A DNA stretch of 7,834 nucleotides from a bacterium (GTDB lineage Bacteria; Cyanobacteriota; Vampirovibrionia; Obscuribacterales; Obscuribacteraceae): the NCBI GenBank assembly GCA_030431355.1, contig JAUIJG010000249.1, forward strand, positions 1 to 7,834, given 5' to 3'. Positions 1 through 6,183 of this stretch are shown in pieces (positions within the stretch are counted from its first letter, which is position 1; the number at the start of each line of letters is the position of its first letter). Position numbers and translations under genes: made by a program. The notes under the pieces are model-generated. The model searched no databases, was not told the DNA's origin, and worked only from the letters and a program-made list of their open reading frames with translations.

Positions 1-30
1 TATTGAATTTATATAGAGAGTTTTTCGGAC

Positions 31-37
31 AGGGGAG
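31..37 (+). promoter_or_regulatory. Ribosome binding site supporting a TTG start
   Basis: AGGGGAG lies 8 nt before the TTG at 46. It is a strong Shine-Dalgarno match and is the main reason for accepting this non-ATG start for the DUF177 gene. Confidence 0.7.
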
Positions 38-45
38 CCAGGTAT

Positions 46-597
46 TTGAAGATTAACCTCCACGACCTCAACTCTCTGCCCCAGAAGCGTTTGCGTTTCA
101 ACTACAGCGAAAATCTGGCGGTGGATGGAGCAGTCAAGCCGGTAGTCGGTGAGCTTCTGGTCTCCTCCAGTGTGGGTGGAATTCGGCTCCGGGGCGCAGT
201 GCAGACCCTTTTGAAGCTGTCCTGCCATGTCTGTCTCAGACCATATTTTCATGCTCTTGCCGTGGATATAGACGAGCAATTTGCCTATAGCGATGATCCC
301 CATGGGGAAAATGCTCCCAGGGAAAGGGAGCTTCAAAGAGACGACTTTTTCGAGCAGTTGCCGGAGGACGGGCATCTTGACATCGATGACGTTGTGTATC
401 AAGCTGTAACGTTGGCTTCACCAGTTTTTTGTCGTTGCGGAGAGGAATGTCCTGGGCGTCCAGACTTCCAAAACCCTTACCAGGAAGAGGATTTGGAGGA
501 TCGCCCCAGTGTCGCTACCGGCTCACCTGAAATAGATCCTAGATGGAATAACTTAAAGACTCTGTTGCATAAGCAGGAATCTGGAGAGAATTCGTAG
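46..597 (+). CDS. DUF177 / YceD-family metal-binding protein
   Basis: This 183-aa protein matches the DUF177 (YceD) family, whose genes commonly lie just upstream of rpmF. YceD-type proteins are linked to large-subunit rRNA processing and, in plants, to 23S rRNA accumulation; the exact role here is inferred. Visible signs are a CxxC pair at C60/C63 (LSCHVCLR), an acidic middle (about residues 75-115), the conserved block around 'DIDDVVYQAVTLASPV' (112-127), a second cysteine group at C129, C131 and C135 (FCRCGEECPG), and the typical tail 'DPRWNNLKTLL' (164-174). The two cysteine groups probably bind zinc. The start is TTG at 46, chosen because AGGGGAG (31-37) sits 8 nt upstream; no ATG fits. 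Length is usual for the family. It is the first gene of a plus-strand block and is followed 38 nt later by rpmF. Confidence 0.88.
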   Translation: MKINLHDLNSLPQKRLRFNYSENLAVDGAVKPVVGELLVSSSVGGIRLRGAVQTLLKLSCHVCLRPYFHALAVDIDEQFAYSDDPHGENAPRERELQRDDFFEQLPEDGHLDIDDVVYQAVTLASPVFCRCGEECPGRPDFQNPYQEEDLEDRPSVATGSPEIDPRWNNLKTLLHKQESGENS

Positions 598-635
598 ATA
601 ATAAACAGTCCGACATGTTTGGAGGACCTAGGACA

Positions 636-821
636 ATGGCTGTCCCGAAGAAGAAAACATCGCATCAGAAGCAGCACCAGAGAAGAGCTAACTGGAAAGC
701 TGGTCAAACGACAATTACAAAGTGCCCGAATTGCGGCGCCACCGCTCAGCCCCATAGAATTTGCACCGAGTGCGAATACTACAGAGGGCGTCCAGCTTTC
801 AAGAAAGATTCTATTTTTTAG
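636..821 (+). CDS. rpmF: 50S ribosomal protein L32
   Basis: This is a 61-aa protein of the large ribosomal subunit. It opens with the hallmark MAVPKKKTSHQKQHQRRANW, a very basic N-terminal arm that threads into rRNA. A zinc ribbon follows with all four cysteines present: C30-x2-C33 (KCPNCG) and C43-x2-C46 (RICTEC), so this is the zinc-binding (C+) form. The C-terminus 'YYRGRPAF' is also typical. The start is the ATG at 636, preceded by GGAGGA (621-626) at 9 nt. An in-frame ATG at 615 would add seven residues (MFGGPRT) not seen in L32, and its codons overlap this ribosome binding site, so I rejected it. The gene lies 38 nt after the DUF177 gene and 56 nt before plsX, almost certainly in one transcript. 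Confidence 0.97.
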   Translation: MAVPKKKTSHQKQHQRRANWKAGQTTITKCPNCGATAQPHRICTECEYYRGRPAFKKDSIF

Positions 822-877
822 ATTCTTCGTTTTCTTGGGGTTTGGGTTAGTTTTAGAATGCGGAGCTTAGAGCGCTC

Positions 878-1921
878 ATGATTCGAATTGCCATAGACGC
901 CATGGGGGGAGATTACGCCCCTAGAGAGGTCGTCCATGGTGCTGTTCTCGCAGCAATGGAGTATGGCGTAGCCATACAGTTAGTCGGTCCGGAAGAAGCC
1001 GTGCTGGCTGAATTTCGGCGGCCTGCTGTACGCAAATTGATGGACGGCAGAGACCCGGAGTCTCTGAACATCAGTATCATCCACGCTAGCGAAGTGGTGG
1101 CCATGGACGAGAAGCCCAGTCGGGCGCTTCTCAAAAAAAGAAATGCATCGATTGTCGTGGCCACAAGACAAGTTTCTGAAGGTGCCGCCGACGCCCTGGT
1201 TGCTGCCGGGTCCACAGGCGCAGCCGCAGGTGCCGCCCAACTTGGTCTGGGCCGTATCGCCAATGTAGACCGGGCTGCCATTGCTTGTACCATGCCAACC
1301 ATTCATCCCCAGCGCTGTATTATGCTGGACGTGGGAGCCAATGTGGATTGCACGGCCAATCAGCTGTTCCAGTTCGGTTTGATGGGCTCGATTCTTGCCA
1401 AAGGTCTTCATAACATCGAGAACCCCAAAGTCGGAGTCCTTAATATAGGAACCGAAAACACCAAGGGTAACGAGCTGGTTAAAGAAGTTTATAAGATGTT
1501 CTCCCAGACCGATCTGATCAATTTCATCGGTTTTGTGGAAGGTCGCGATTATCCCATGGGCAAAGTCGACGTTGTTGTCACCGACGGATTCACCGGCAAT
1601 GTATCTTTGAAAACCGCAGAAGGCATCGCGCGAATGGTAGGCTTCATGCTTCGCCAGGAATTGATGAGTTCTGTCCGGGGCAAGATTGCCGGAGTGCTTG
1701 CCGAGTCGGCCATCAAAGGTATGAAAGCTCGGGTAGATCCCAATGTCGCCGGAGGCGCACTTCTTGTTGGAGTGAAAGGGGTTTGTGTGATAGCCCATGG
1801 TGGCTCCAGGCATACCGCTGTCAAAAACGCTATTCGAGTAGCCAAAGATATGGTCCTGGCAAATATAGTCAGCCGTATCGAAACCACTTTGAGCTTGAGC
1901 ACTGCAGGTAGTGTTAAGTGA
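878..1921 (+). CDS. plsX: Phosphate acyltransferase PlsX
   Basis: PlsX converts acyl-ACP and phosphate to acyl-phosphate, which PlsY uses to acylate glycerol-3-phosphate, the first step of phospholipid synthesis in most bacteria. It is a peripheral membrane enzyme. At 347 aa it has the usual length. Visible family signatures are the N-terminal 'IAIDAMGGDYAP' (4-15), 'ALVAAGSTGA' (106-115, the SAGNTGA-like loop), 'MLDVGAN' (149-155), 'GVLNIGTENTKGNEL' (186-200), 'VVTDGFTGNV' (233-242) and 'AHGGSRHTAVKNAI' (306-319). The start is ATG at 878; only a modest GGAG (862-865) precedes it, 12 nt upstream. It is followed by fabH with a 4-nt overlap, so lipid-initiation enzymes are co-produced. Nothing is missing or broken. 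Confidence 0.97.
   Translation: MIRIAIDAMGGDYAPREVVHGAVLAAMEYGVAIQLVGPEEAVLAEFRRPAVRKLMDGRDPESLNISIIHASEVVAMDEKPSRALLKKRNASIVVATRQVSEGAADALVAAGSTGAAAGAAQLGLGRIANVDRAAIACTMPTIHPQRCIMLDVGANVDCTANQLFQFGLMGSILAKGLHNIENPKVGVLNIGTENTKGNELVKEVYKMFSQTDLINFIGFVEGRDYPMGKVDVVVTDGFTGNVSLKTAEGIARMVGFMLRQELMSSVRGKIAGVLAESAIKGMKARVDPNVAGGALLVGVKGVCVIAHGGSRHTAVKNAIRVAKDMVLANIVSRIETTLSLSTAGSVK
1918..1921 (+). other. plsX stop / fabH start overlap (GTGA)
   Basis: The fabH GTG start (1918-1920) and the plsX TGA stop (1919-1921) share bases. This arrangement usually means translational coupling by ribosome re-initiation, and the weak ribosome binding site ahead of fabH agrees with that. Confidence 0.75.
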
Positions 1922-2955
1922 AATTTCCGGTCGGAGCCAAGATTGTCGGAGTCGGAGCCGGACTGCCGGCTTCAGTCGTCACTAACAACGATCTAACAAG
2001 GCTCGTTGATACATCGGATGAGTGGATAGCGACTAGAACCGGTATTCGCGAAAGGCGAATAGCCCTGGATACCGAGACCACTTCAGGACTGGCAATCGAG
2101 GCGGCTAAGGATGCCCTTGCATTTGCCGACATCGCCGCCGATACCATCGATTTGATCATCGTTGCTACCTCAACTCCGGATGATTTGTATCCATCAACTG
2201 CTTGCAAAGTTCAAGGAGCCATAGGTGCCACTCGCGCCGCTGCCTTTGATCTGGAAGCCGCATGTACAGGCATCGTATATGCGCTCGCCGTGGCCCATCA
2301 GTTTATCGGCTCCGGAACATTCAAGCGTGTTCTTGTTATCGGTGCCGATATTCATTCTCGATTTTTGAACTGGGAGGATCGCAATACTTGCATTCTTTTC
2401 GGAGATGGAGCCGGGGCATTCGTATTGGAAGCAGAGGAAGACCCGGACGCTAACGGTATATTGTCCACCTATTTGAGAGCGGACGGAACTGGTTCACACC
2501 TCTTGTCGATACCAAATACGGGGACAGCCTACCCCCACACCGGAACAAATCCGCCGCCGGCAGTGGATAGATTTCTTCAAATGAACGGTAAGGCTATCTA
2601 CAATTTTGCTGTTCAGGCGATACCGGAAGCGGTTAGAACAGCCTCCGAGAGCGCAGGAATTTCGGTGGATGAGATCGACTTTCTTGTTCCGCACCAGGCC
2701 AATATAAGAATCATCAAGTCCGCAGCAGAGAGGCTTGGAATGGCGCCGGAGCAGCTGGTGACCAATGTGGCGGAGATGGGGAACACGTCCGCCGCGTCAA
2801 TTCCCCTGGCTCTCTGGCAAGCCCTTCATCGCGAGCAGATAAAGGTGCCTTCCACTCTTTGTCTGGTAGGTTTCGGCGCCGGATTGACCTGGGCTTCCGC
2901 GATTGTGAAGTGGACTGTGCGAGATAAGAGAAAGTCCGAGAAGACACAGAGCTGA
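1918..2955 (+). CDS. fabH: Beta-ketoacyl-ACP synthase III (FabH)
   Basis: FabH condenses acetyl-CoA with malonyl-ACP to acetoacetyl-ACP, starting type II fatty-acid synthesis in the cytoplasm. The 345-aa sequence keeps the complete Cys-His-Asn triad: C116 in 'DLEAACTGIVYAL', H259 in 'VPHQAN' and N289 in 'GNTSAASIP'. Other family marks are 'DEWIATRTGIRERR' (34-47), 'FGDGAGAFVL' (161-170) and the C-terminal 'GFGAGLTWASAIVKW' (318-332). It is slightly longer than the E. coli enzyme, with extra residues around 175-215. The start is GTG at 1918, overlapping the plsX stop as GTGA; the protein then begins MKFPVGAKIVGVG, which aligns with the expected N-terminal strand. The upstream Shine-Dalgarno is weak (AGGT, 1906-1909), consistent with coupled translation from plsX. 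Primer preference (acetyl or branched) cannot be judged from this. Confidence 0.97.
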   Translation: MKFPVGAKIVGVGAGLPASVVTNNDLTRLVDTSDEWIATRTGIRERRIALDTETTSGLAIEAAKDALAFADIAADTIDLIIVATSTPDDLYPSTACKVQGAIGATRAAAFDLEAACTGIVYALAVAHQFIGSGTFKRVLVIGADIHSRFLNWEDRNTCILFGDGAGAFVLEAEEDPDANGILSTYLRADGTGSHLLSIPNTGTAYPHTGTNPPPAVDRFLQMNGKAIYNFAVQAIPEAVRTASESAGISVDEIDFLVPHQANIRIIKSAAERLGMAPEQLVTNVAEMGNTSAASIPLALWQALHREQIKVPSTLCLVGFGAGLTWASAIVKWTVRDKRKSEKTQS

Positions 2956-3001
2956 ATGATAGTGTTTTAGGTTAGAGCCGCATATTGTGAGGTAGAAGAA
3001 G

Positions 3002-3982
3002 ATGGCGAATTCAAATTCAAAACTAGTATGTTTGTTTCCCGGCCAGGGCTCACAGAGTGTGGGCATGGGAAAGGATTTGTACGATAATTTCGCCGAAGCC
3101 AAAGAGACTTTCGAGGCCATCGACAAATTTGCCGGTCGCTCTCTTTCTACATTGTGTTTTGATGGTCCGGCGGCGGAGCTTAAGCGTACAGTCAACACTC
3201 AACCAACTATCATGGCGGCATCCCTGGCTGCCTGGTCCTGCTATCGTAAACTGGAAGGTCCTTCCCCTGATTTTGTCGCCGGTCATAGCCTCGGGGAGAT
3301 AACCGCCCTGTGCGCCGCCGGTAGTCTGGGAATGGAGGATGCGGTCAAACTTGTCGAGAAGCGTGCCTCTTTGATGGAGAGTTGCCCGGAAGGAGCGATG
3401 GCTGCAGTTCTGAAAACAGCTCCGGATGTGCTGGAGAAAATTGTCGCTTCCGTCTCTGAGGAGTTCAGGAAGGAAGGCAAGCCAGAAGAAGAATGCACGG
3501 TGGTTCTGGCTAACTTCAACACAAGACAGCAACTTGTTATCTCCGGAAGCCCGGCCGCGGTGAAAGCAGCCACTGTCAAAGTTAAAGGTGAAGGCGGTAA
3601 GGCGATTCCCTTGCCGGTGGGCGGAGCGTTTCACTCTCCTCTTATGACCGAAGCAGCTGAAGAGTTCTCTGGCGTGTTGTCCGAGTGCAATCTTGTGATA
3701 CCGGAGTGTGATGTTGTTCAGAATTTCGATGCGAGAGGCTCAAGGGAGACCGACGCCATCAAAGATAAGTTGAATAAGCAGATGCGTTCTCCTGTCCGCT
3801 GGTACGAGTCGGTGGAGTACATGATTGAGCAGGGTGCCGGTACTTTCGTGGAGATCGGACCCGGTAATGTGTTAACCGGCCTGGTCAAGAAAATCGATGA
3901 GTCGGTGAAAGTATTTAACATCAATGACAGCGAATCTTTGAAAGCGACAATCAGCGAACTCAGAGGTGCCGCTGTCAGCTAG
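3002..3982 (+). CDS. fabD: Malonyl-CoA:ACP transacylase (FabD)
   Basis: FabD moves the malonyl group from CoA to acyl carrier protein, supplying the extender for FabH and the elongating synthases. The 326-aa protein shows the full active site: 'FPGQGSQSVGMG' (12-23, oxyanion-hole Gln15), 'GHSLGE' (94-99) with nucleophile S96, R121 in 'EKRASLM', catalytic H211 in 'GAFHSPLM', and Q260 in 'KQMRSPVRW'. The C-terminal 'FVEIGPGNVLTGL' (282-294) is also typical. It is slightly longer than E. coli FabD, partly through a charged stretch at about 150-165 (EEFRKEGKPEEEC) between two conserved segments. ATG 3002 is preceded by GAGG (2989-2992) at 9 nt. It lies 46 nt after fabH and appears to be the last gene of the block, since the next gene is convergent. 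Confidence 0.97.
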   Translation: MANSNSKLVCLFPGQGSQSVGMGKDLYDNFAEAKETFEAIDKFAGRSLSTLCFDGPAAELKRTVNTQPTIMAASLAAWSCYRKLEGPSPDFVAGHSLGEITALCAAGSLGMEDAVKLVEKRASLMESCPEGAMAAVLKTAPDVLEKIVASVSEEFRKEGKPEEECTVVLANFNTRQQLVISGSPAAVKAATVKVKGEGGKAIPLPVGGAFHSPLMTEAAEEFSGVLSECNLVIPECDVVQNFDARGSRETDAIKDKLNKQMRSPVRWYESVEYMIEQGAGTFVEIGPGNVLTGLVKKIDESVKVFNINDSESLKATISELRGAAVS

Positions 3983-3999
3983 TATTTGACCGCTAGTAG

Positions 4000-4034
4000 C
4001 AAGTTGCTGAGCCGTTCAACTGCTCAGCAACTTG
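4000..4034. terminator. Perfect 13-bp inverted repeat between convergent genes
   Basis: CAAGTTGCTGAGC (4000-4012) and GCTCAGCAACTTG (4022-4034) are exact reverse complements around a 9-nt loop. The hairpin begins 18 nt after the fabD stop and lies 39 nt from the stop of the convergent oxidoreductase gene, so it may terminate or protect both transcripts. Neither strand has a T-rich tail after the stem, so it is not a classical intrinsic terminator. A transcript-end stabiliser or a Rho-assisted terminator are alternatives. Confidence 0.6.
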
Positions 4035-4072
4035 AGAAATACCGGGTAATCTAAAATAAGAACTTAATAGGA

Positions 4073-5260
4073 CTAAGCGTGAACTTTGGTTCCTTCCGAA
4101 ACCGTGCTTACCATGATTTTTCTCTTGCCCAGCTCTTTGAATAGATGTTGCGGCTCCACACAGATTTCCGGTGGTAGGACTCCTTTGTAGTCAGCTGTCA
4201 TCTTATTGGTGACCATCTGGGCAACGATGGACGGGGGAACGCCGGTGTTCATGTCCGCACCGCCCGTGCCACCACCGGGATCCGACTGAGCCAGGGTCTC
4301 CAGGACCACTGTCTTGGCCTTCCCTTCTTTTGTGCCGCTAACCACAACCCTGAGTATCTCGCAATCTTCTGAAGCCCCTTCGGGTTTTGGAAATTGATCG
4401 ATCATGGCCTGCAGAATCTTCCGCGGATGGAAGATGCCTTCGCTGGTTTTGACGGGCTCTTTGCCGCCAAATCCTAGCTCCACCAGGAATTTTACTTTGT
4501 CGTGGAATTCCTGTCCTAGAGCCAGTTTGAAGGCGACATTTTTGATCCCCTTGCTCTGGTACGTGTTGGGTATGGTGGCCAGCTCCGAATGAACGGTGTG
4601 TATCACCGACTGAACGCCTACCGGTTGACCGAAATCTACTGTTTCATCCACCGCAATAGGCGCAGTGGTGCCTATTTTTCCGTCCTTGAACACGATGGCG
4701 TCCATGGTGTATTCATCCAATATCGTGTCAAGCATGTAGGGCGGGAAAAATGGATGATTGTCCTCCGGTTTCTTCAGCTCTTCGCCTGCGCAATAGATGA
4801 TTATGTCGCTGACTGTGTCGAGATCTTTGGCTCCTGCTGCCGCCATCACATTGGTGGTGCCCGGGGTTGATCCCATTCCAAGAATCGCTAACCGTCCGGC
4901 TTTTGCAAACTCATCATGAAGCTCCAGCTGCTTCAGGGTTTCGTGATAGAGACCTCCCAGGTCGATGTAGTCTACTCCAGCCTCCAGGGCGGCTTTCATC
5001 ACGTCTCTGTTGAAGTAGTATGGGGTAGCGTTAACGACCACATCACTGCCTTTTAGAACGGATACCAGGCTCTGGCGGCTTTTGATATCCGCTTTCAGGG
5101 CAGTCACCCTGGGGTTGTCTAGCCCCTCGAGGATTTTGTTCGCTTTATCCAGATCGATATCTGCGATAACTATATCCGTGTCTTTTGCCGTGGATGCCAG
5201 GTCTTGCACGGTTATTTGTCCCATGGCGCCGGCTCCGCCAAGCACTACGATTTTAGCCAT
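4073..5260 (-). CDS. Saccharopine dehydrogenase-family NAD(P)-dependent oxidoreductase
   Basis: This 395-aa protein belongs to the saccharopine dehydrogenase / carboxynorspermidine synthase-like family of cytoplasmic NAD(P)-dependent enzymes acting on amino-acid adducts. The N-terminal Rossmann motif is 'VVLGGAGAMGQ' (5-15), with an acidic strand end 'VIADIDLDKA' (31-40). Also visible are 'GSDVVVNATPYYFN' (71-84), 'DYIDLGGLYHETLKQLEL' (97-114) and 'GMGSTPGTTNVMAA' (128-141), all typical of the family; the C-terminal substrate domain ends with 'GTGGADMNTGVPPSIVAQM' (331-349). I chose ATG at 5260 because CGGAG sits 8 nt upstream and the Rossmann strand then starts at residue 2; an in-frame ATG at 5284 would add eight residues. 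Its substrate is unknown: no lysine or polyamine pathway gene is nearby. It could act in lysine breakdown, polyamine synthesis or another imine reduction. Confidence 0.85.
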   Translation of the reverse strand: MAKIVVLGGAGAMGQITVQDLASTAKDTDIVIADIDLDKANKILEGLDNPRVTALKADIKSRQSLVSVLKGSDVVVNATPYYFNRDVMKAALEAGVDYIDLGGLYHETLKQLELHDEFAKAGRLAILGMGSTPGTTNVMAAAGAKDLDTVSDIIIYCAGEELKKPEDNHPFFPPYMLDTILDEYTMDAIVFKDGKIGTTAPIAVDETVDFGQPVGVQSVIHTVHSELATIPNTYQSKGIKNVAFKLALGQEFHDKVKFLVELGFGGKEPVKTSEGIFHPRKILQAMIDQFPKPEGASEDCEILRVVVSGTKEGKAKTVVLETLAQSDPGGGTGGADMNTGVPPSIVAQMVTNKMTADYKGVLPPEICVEPQHLFKELGKRKIMVSTVSEGTKVHA

Positions 5261-5289
5261 ATTCACGCTCCGAATACTTTGCATCTAGG

Positions 5290-5317
5290 ATGATATAGAG
5301 CAATGACAATAGCACAA
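5290..5317 (-). promoter_or_regulatory. Candidate promoter for the saccharopine dehydrogenase-family gene
   Basis: Read on the minus strand, TTGTGC (5317-5312) and TATCAT (5295-5290) are separated by 16 nt, a fair sigma-70-like pair. Transcription would start near 5283, giving a leader of about 23 nt to the ATG at 5260. That would also rule out the upstream ATG at 5284. Only pattern matching supports this. Confidence 0.35.
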
Positions 5318-5324
5318 TTCTTAG

Positions 5325-5359
5325 GCTTTCTATCGCGCATATCGCGGAAAGCTTTCTAT
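5325..5359. repeat. Composite direct/inverted repeat in the intergenic gap
   Basis: GCTTTCTAT occurs at 5325-5333 and again at 5351-5359. Between the copies, GCTTTC (5325-5330) and CGCG (5334-5337) pair with CGCG (5343-5346) and GAAAGC (5347-5352), leaving a 3-nt bulge and a 5-nt loop. GAAAGCTTTC (5347-5356) is itself a perfect palindrome. No T-tract follows on the minus strand, so a protein-binding site or a weak terminator after the secreted-protein gene are both possible. Confidence 0.45.
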
Positions 5360-5392
5360 GGGTTTAGTTCCACCAGTTGCAGAGTCTACGAG

Positions 5393-5905
5393 TCAGCGGT
5401 TGTAGTTGTAAGTACCGCTGTTGTTTGAATATGAATTCTGGTAGTTTTCACTCTCCCCGTAGGTCATGGCACCACCGGAAGAGTACTTGTACGAGCCTCC
5501 CCCCTGGGCATTTTGGCCCGGGTAGTAAACTTGACCTTTTGGTCTTCTTTGCTGCTGGGAAACTCTTCTTCTGGTCACCTGGGGTTTCGGGGCGTAGAGA
5601 CTGTTGGTCTCCAGGTATGGAGCGCCGCCCTGGTACATATTGTCACCGGCTGTCTTGACTGTGCGTCCCAGGTTGACCTGGGGAAGAAGTGGGTTGGGCC
5701 TGAAGCCGCTCCGCTGAACTCCTTTAGCTGAATCTGATATACAGCCCGGACTGATGTAGGATGAGTCATGGTTGTTAAGACCGATGCTGTTCTGATTTAC
5801 TACGCGGCTTGAGCCGTAACCATAGTGATATCCCTGGGCCGAAGCCGGCAGGGCTGTGGTAAGGGTTGCCAGGACAGCTAGTAAAGTGATTTTAGAAACG
5901 CTCAT
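5393..5905 (-). CDS. Small secreted Tyr/Asn/Gly/Ser-rich protein, function unknown
   Basis: I do not recognise a family for this 170-aa protein. It opens with a clear signal peptide: MSVSK, a hydrophobic core at about 6-18 (ITLLAVLATLTTA), and an AxA site 'ASA' (21-23) with cleavage expected before Q24. The mature part has almost no hydrophobic runs. It starts with 'GYHYGYG' (25-31), has one cysteine (C55) and a basic cluster at 112-123 (RRRVSQQQRRPK), and ends in a Tyr/Asn/Ser/Gly-rich tail from about 126 to 170 (for example 'YQNSYSNNSGTYNYNR'). This looks disordered and possibly adhesive or surface-associated, which is inference from composition only. The ATG at 5905 has a modest GGTG/GAAAG ribosome site. 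It lies upstream of, and in the same direction as, the saccharopine dehydrogenase-family gene, with a 132-nt gap. Confidence 0.72.
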   Translation of the reverse strand: MSVSKITLLAVLATLTTALPASAQGYHYGYGSSRVVNQNSIGLNNHDSSYISPGCISDSAKGVQRSGFRPNPLLPQVNLGRTVKTAGDNMYQGGAPYLETNSLYAPKPQVTRRRVSQQQRRPKGQVYYPGQNAQGGGSYKYSSGGAMTYGESENYQNSYSNNSGTYNYNR

Positions 5906-5943
5906 GCTTTCACCATTAACGGGGCCGGGGTCTTTCTTCTATA

Positions 5944-5963
5944 TACCCACACGGACGTGGATA
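5944..5963 (-). promoter_or_regulatory. Leader hairpin upstream of the secreted-protein gene
   Basis: On the minus-strand transcript UAUCCAC and GUGGGUA can pair in a 7-bp stem (one G-U pair) around a 6-nt loop. It lies about 39 nt before the ATG at 5905, inside the inferred leader. It could be a small regulatory or stabilising stem, or an operator, and the length alone is not strong evidence. Confidence 0.3.
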
Positions 5964-5975
5964 CAGGCAAGTAAG

Positions 5976-6003
5976 GTCATAATTTCTACTAAAGAGTTTT
6001 CAA
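5976..6003 (-). promoter_or_regulatory. Candidate promoter for the secreted-protein gene
   Basis: On the minus strand TTGAAA (6003-5998) is followed after 16 nt by TATGAC (5981-5976). The -35 box is a five-of-six match to sigma-70 and the -10 box four of six. Transcription would start near 5969, about 64 nt before the ATG at 5905. Confidence 0.35.
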
Positions 6004-6040
6004 GTACCCTAAGAATATCATAAGTCCAGATGATGTCAAG

Positions 6041-6071
6041 TTGAATTAAGGAGCCGCTTTCGTTAATTCAA
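6041..6071. repeat. Perfect 9-bp inverted repeat
   Basis: TTGAATTAA (6041-6049) and TTAATTCAA (6063-6071) are exact reverse complements separated by 13 nt. The AT-rich arms and a centre-to-centre distance of about two helical turns fit a dimeric regulator site between divergent genes better than a terminator. No T-tract follows. Confidence 0.5.
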
Positions 6072-6139
6072 TGTCGAAGAAATCCCGAAGAATGGGCGTA
6101 ATTTGCAGGAATGTAGGAAAATTCAAAGGAGTCGGCAAA

Positions 6140-6150
6140 GGGACAGTCCC
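6140..6150. repeat. GGGACAGTCCC palindrome
   Basis: GGGAC and GTCCC flank a single A, giving an 11-bp near-perfect palindrome in the context AAAGGGACAGTCCCTGT. From memory, similar GGGACAGTCCC cores recur as short dispersed repeats in several genomes, sometimes near REP-associated (Y1) transposases. Only one copy is present here and no transposase is seen. Confidence 0.4.
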
Positions 6151-6164
6151 TGTGCTGTAATCAA

Positions 6165-6183
6165 TAGAGTGCGCTAGAGTGCG
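6165..6183. repeat. Short direct repeat TAGAGTGCG
   Basis: Two 9-nt copies (6165-6173 and 6175-6183) are spaced by one base, a period of 10 or about one helical turn. They lie just upstream of the esterase gene and could be an activator site or chance. Confidence 0.3.

Noticed and set aside
10..15. TATATA as a -10 box for the DUF177-rpmF-plsX-fabH-fabD block
   Set aside because: It is plausible, but the matching -35 would fall outside the window, so it cannot be supported.
615..635. Upstream ATG for rpmF adding MFGGPRT
   Set aside because: L32 starts MAVPKKK and the GGAGGA at 621-626 is correctly spaced for 636. The extension would place the ribosome site inside the coding region.
980..1813. 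Long minus-strand open frame (277 codons) opposite plsX
   Set aside because: It lies wholly antisense to a clear plsX, shows no recognisable motif, and is rich in His/Gly/Asn as expected from the reverse of a coding frame.
3050..3634. Minus-strand open frame (194 codons) opposite fabD
   Set aside because: It is antisense to an intact fabD with a complete active site, and has no domain or ribosome site of its own.
5261..5284. Upstream ATG for the saccharopine dehydrogenase-family gene (MQSIRSVN)
   Set aside because: The Rossmann strand begins right after the ATG at 5260, CGGAG is well spaced for that ATG, and the candidate transcription start is close to 5283.
5377..5731. Plus-strand open frames across the secreted-protein gene
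   Set aside because: They overlap a frame with a clear signal peptide on the other strand, have no credible ribosome sites and show no domain features.
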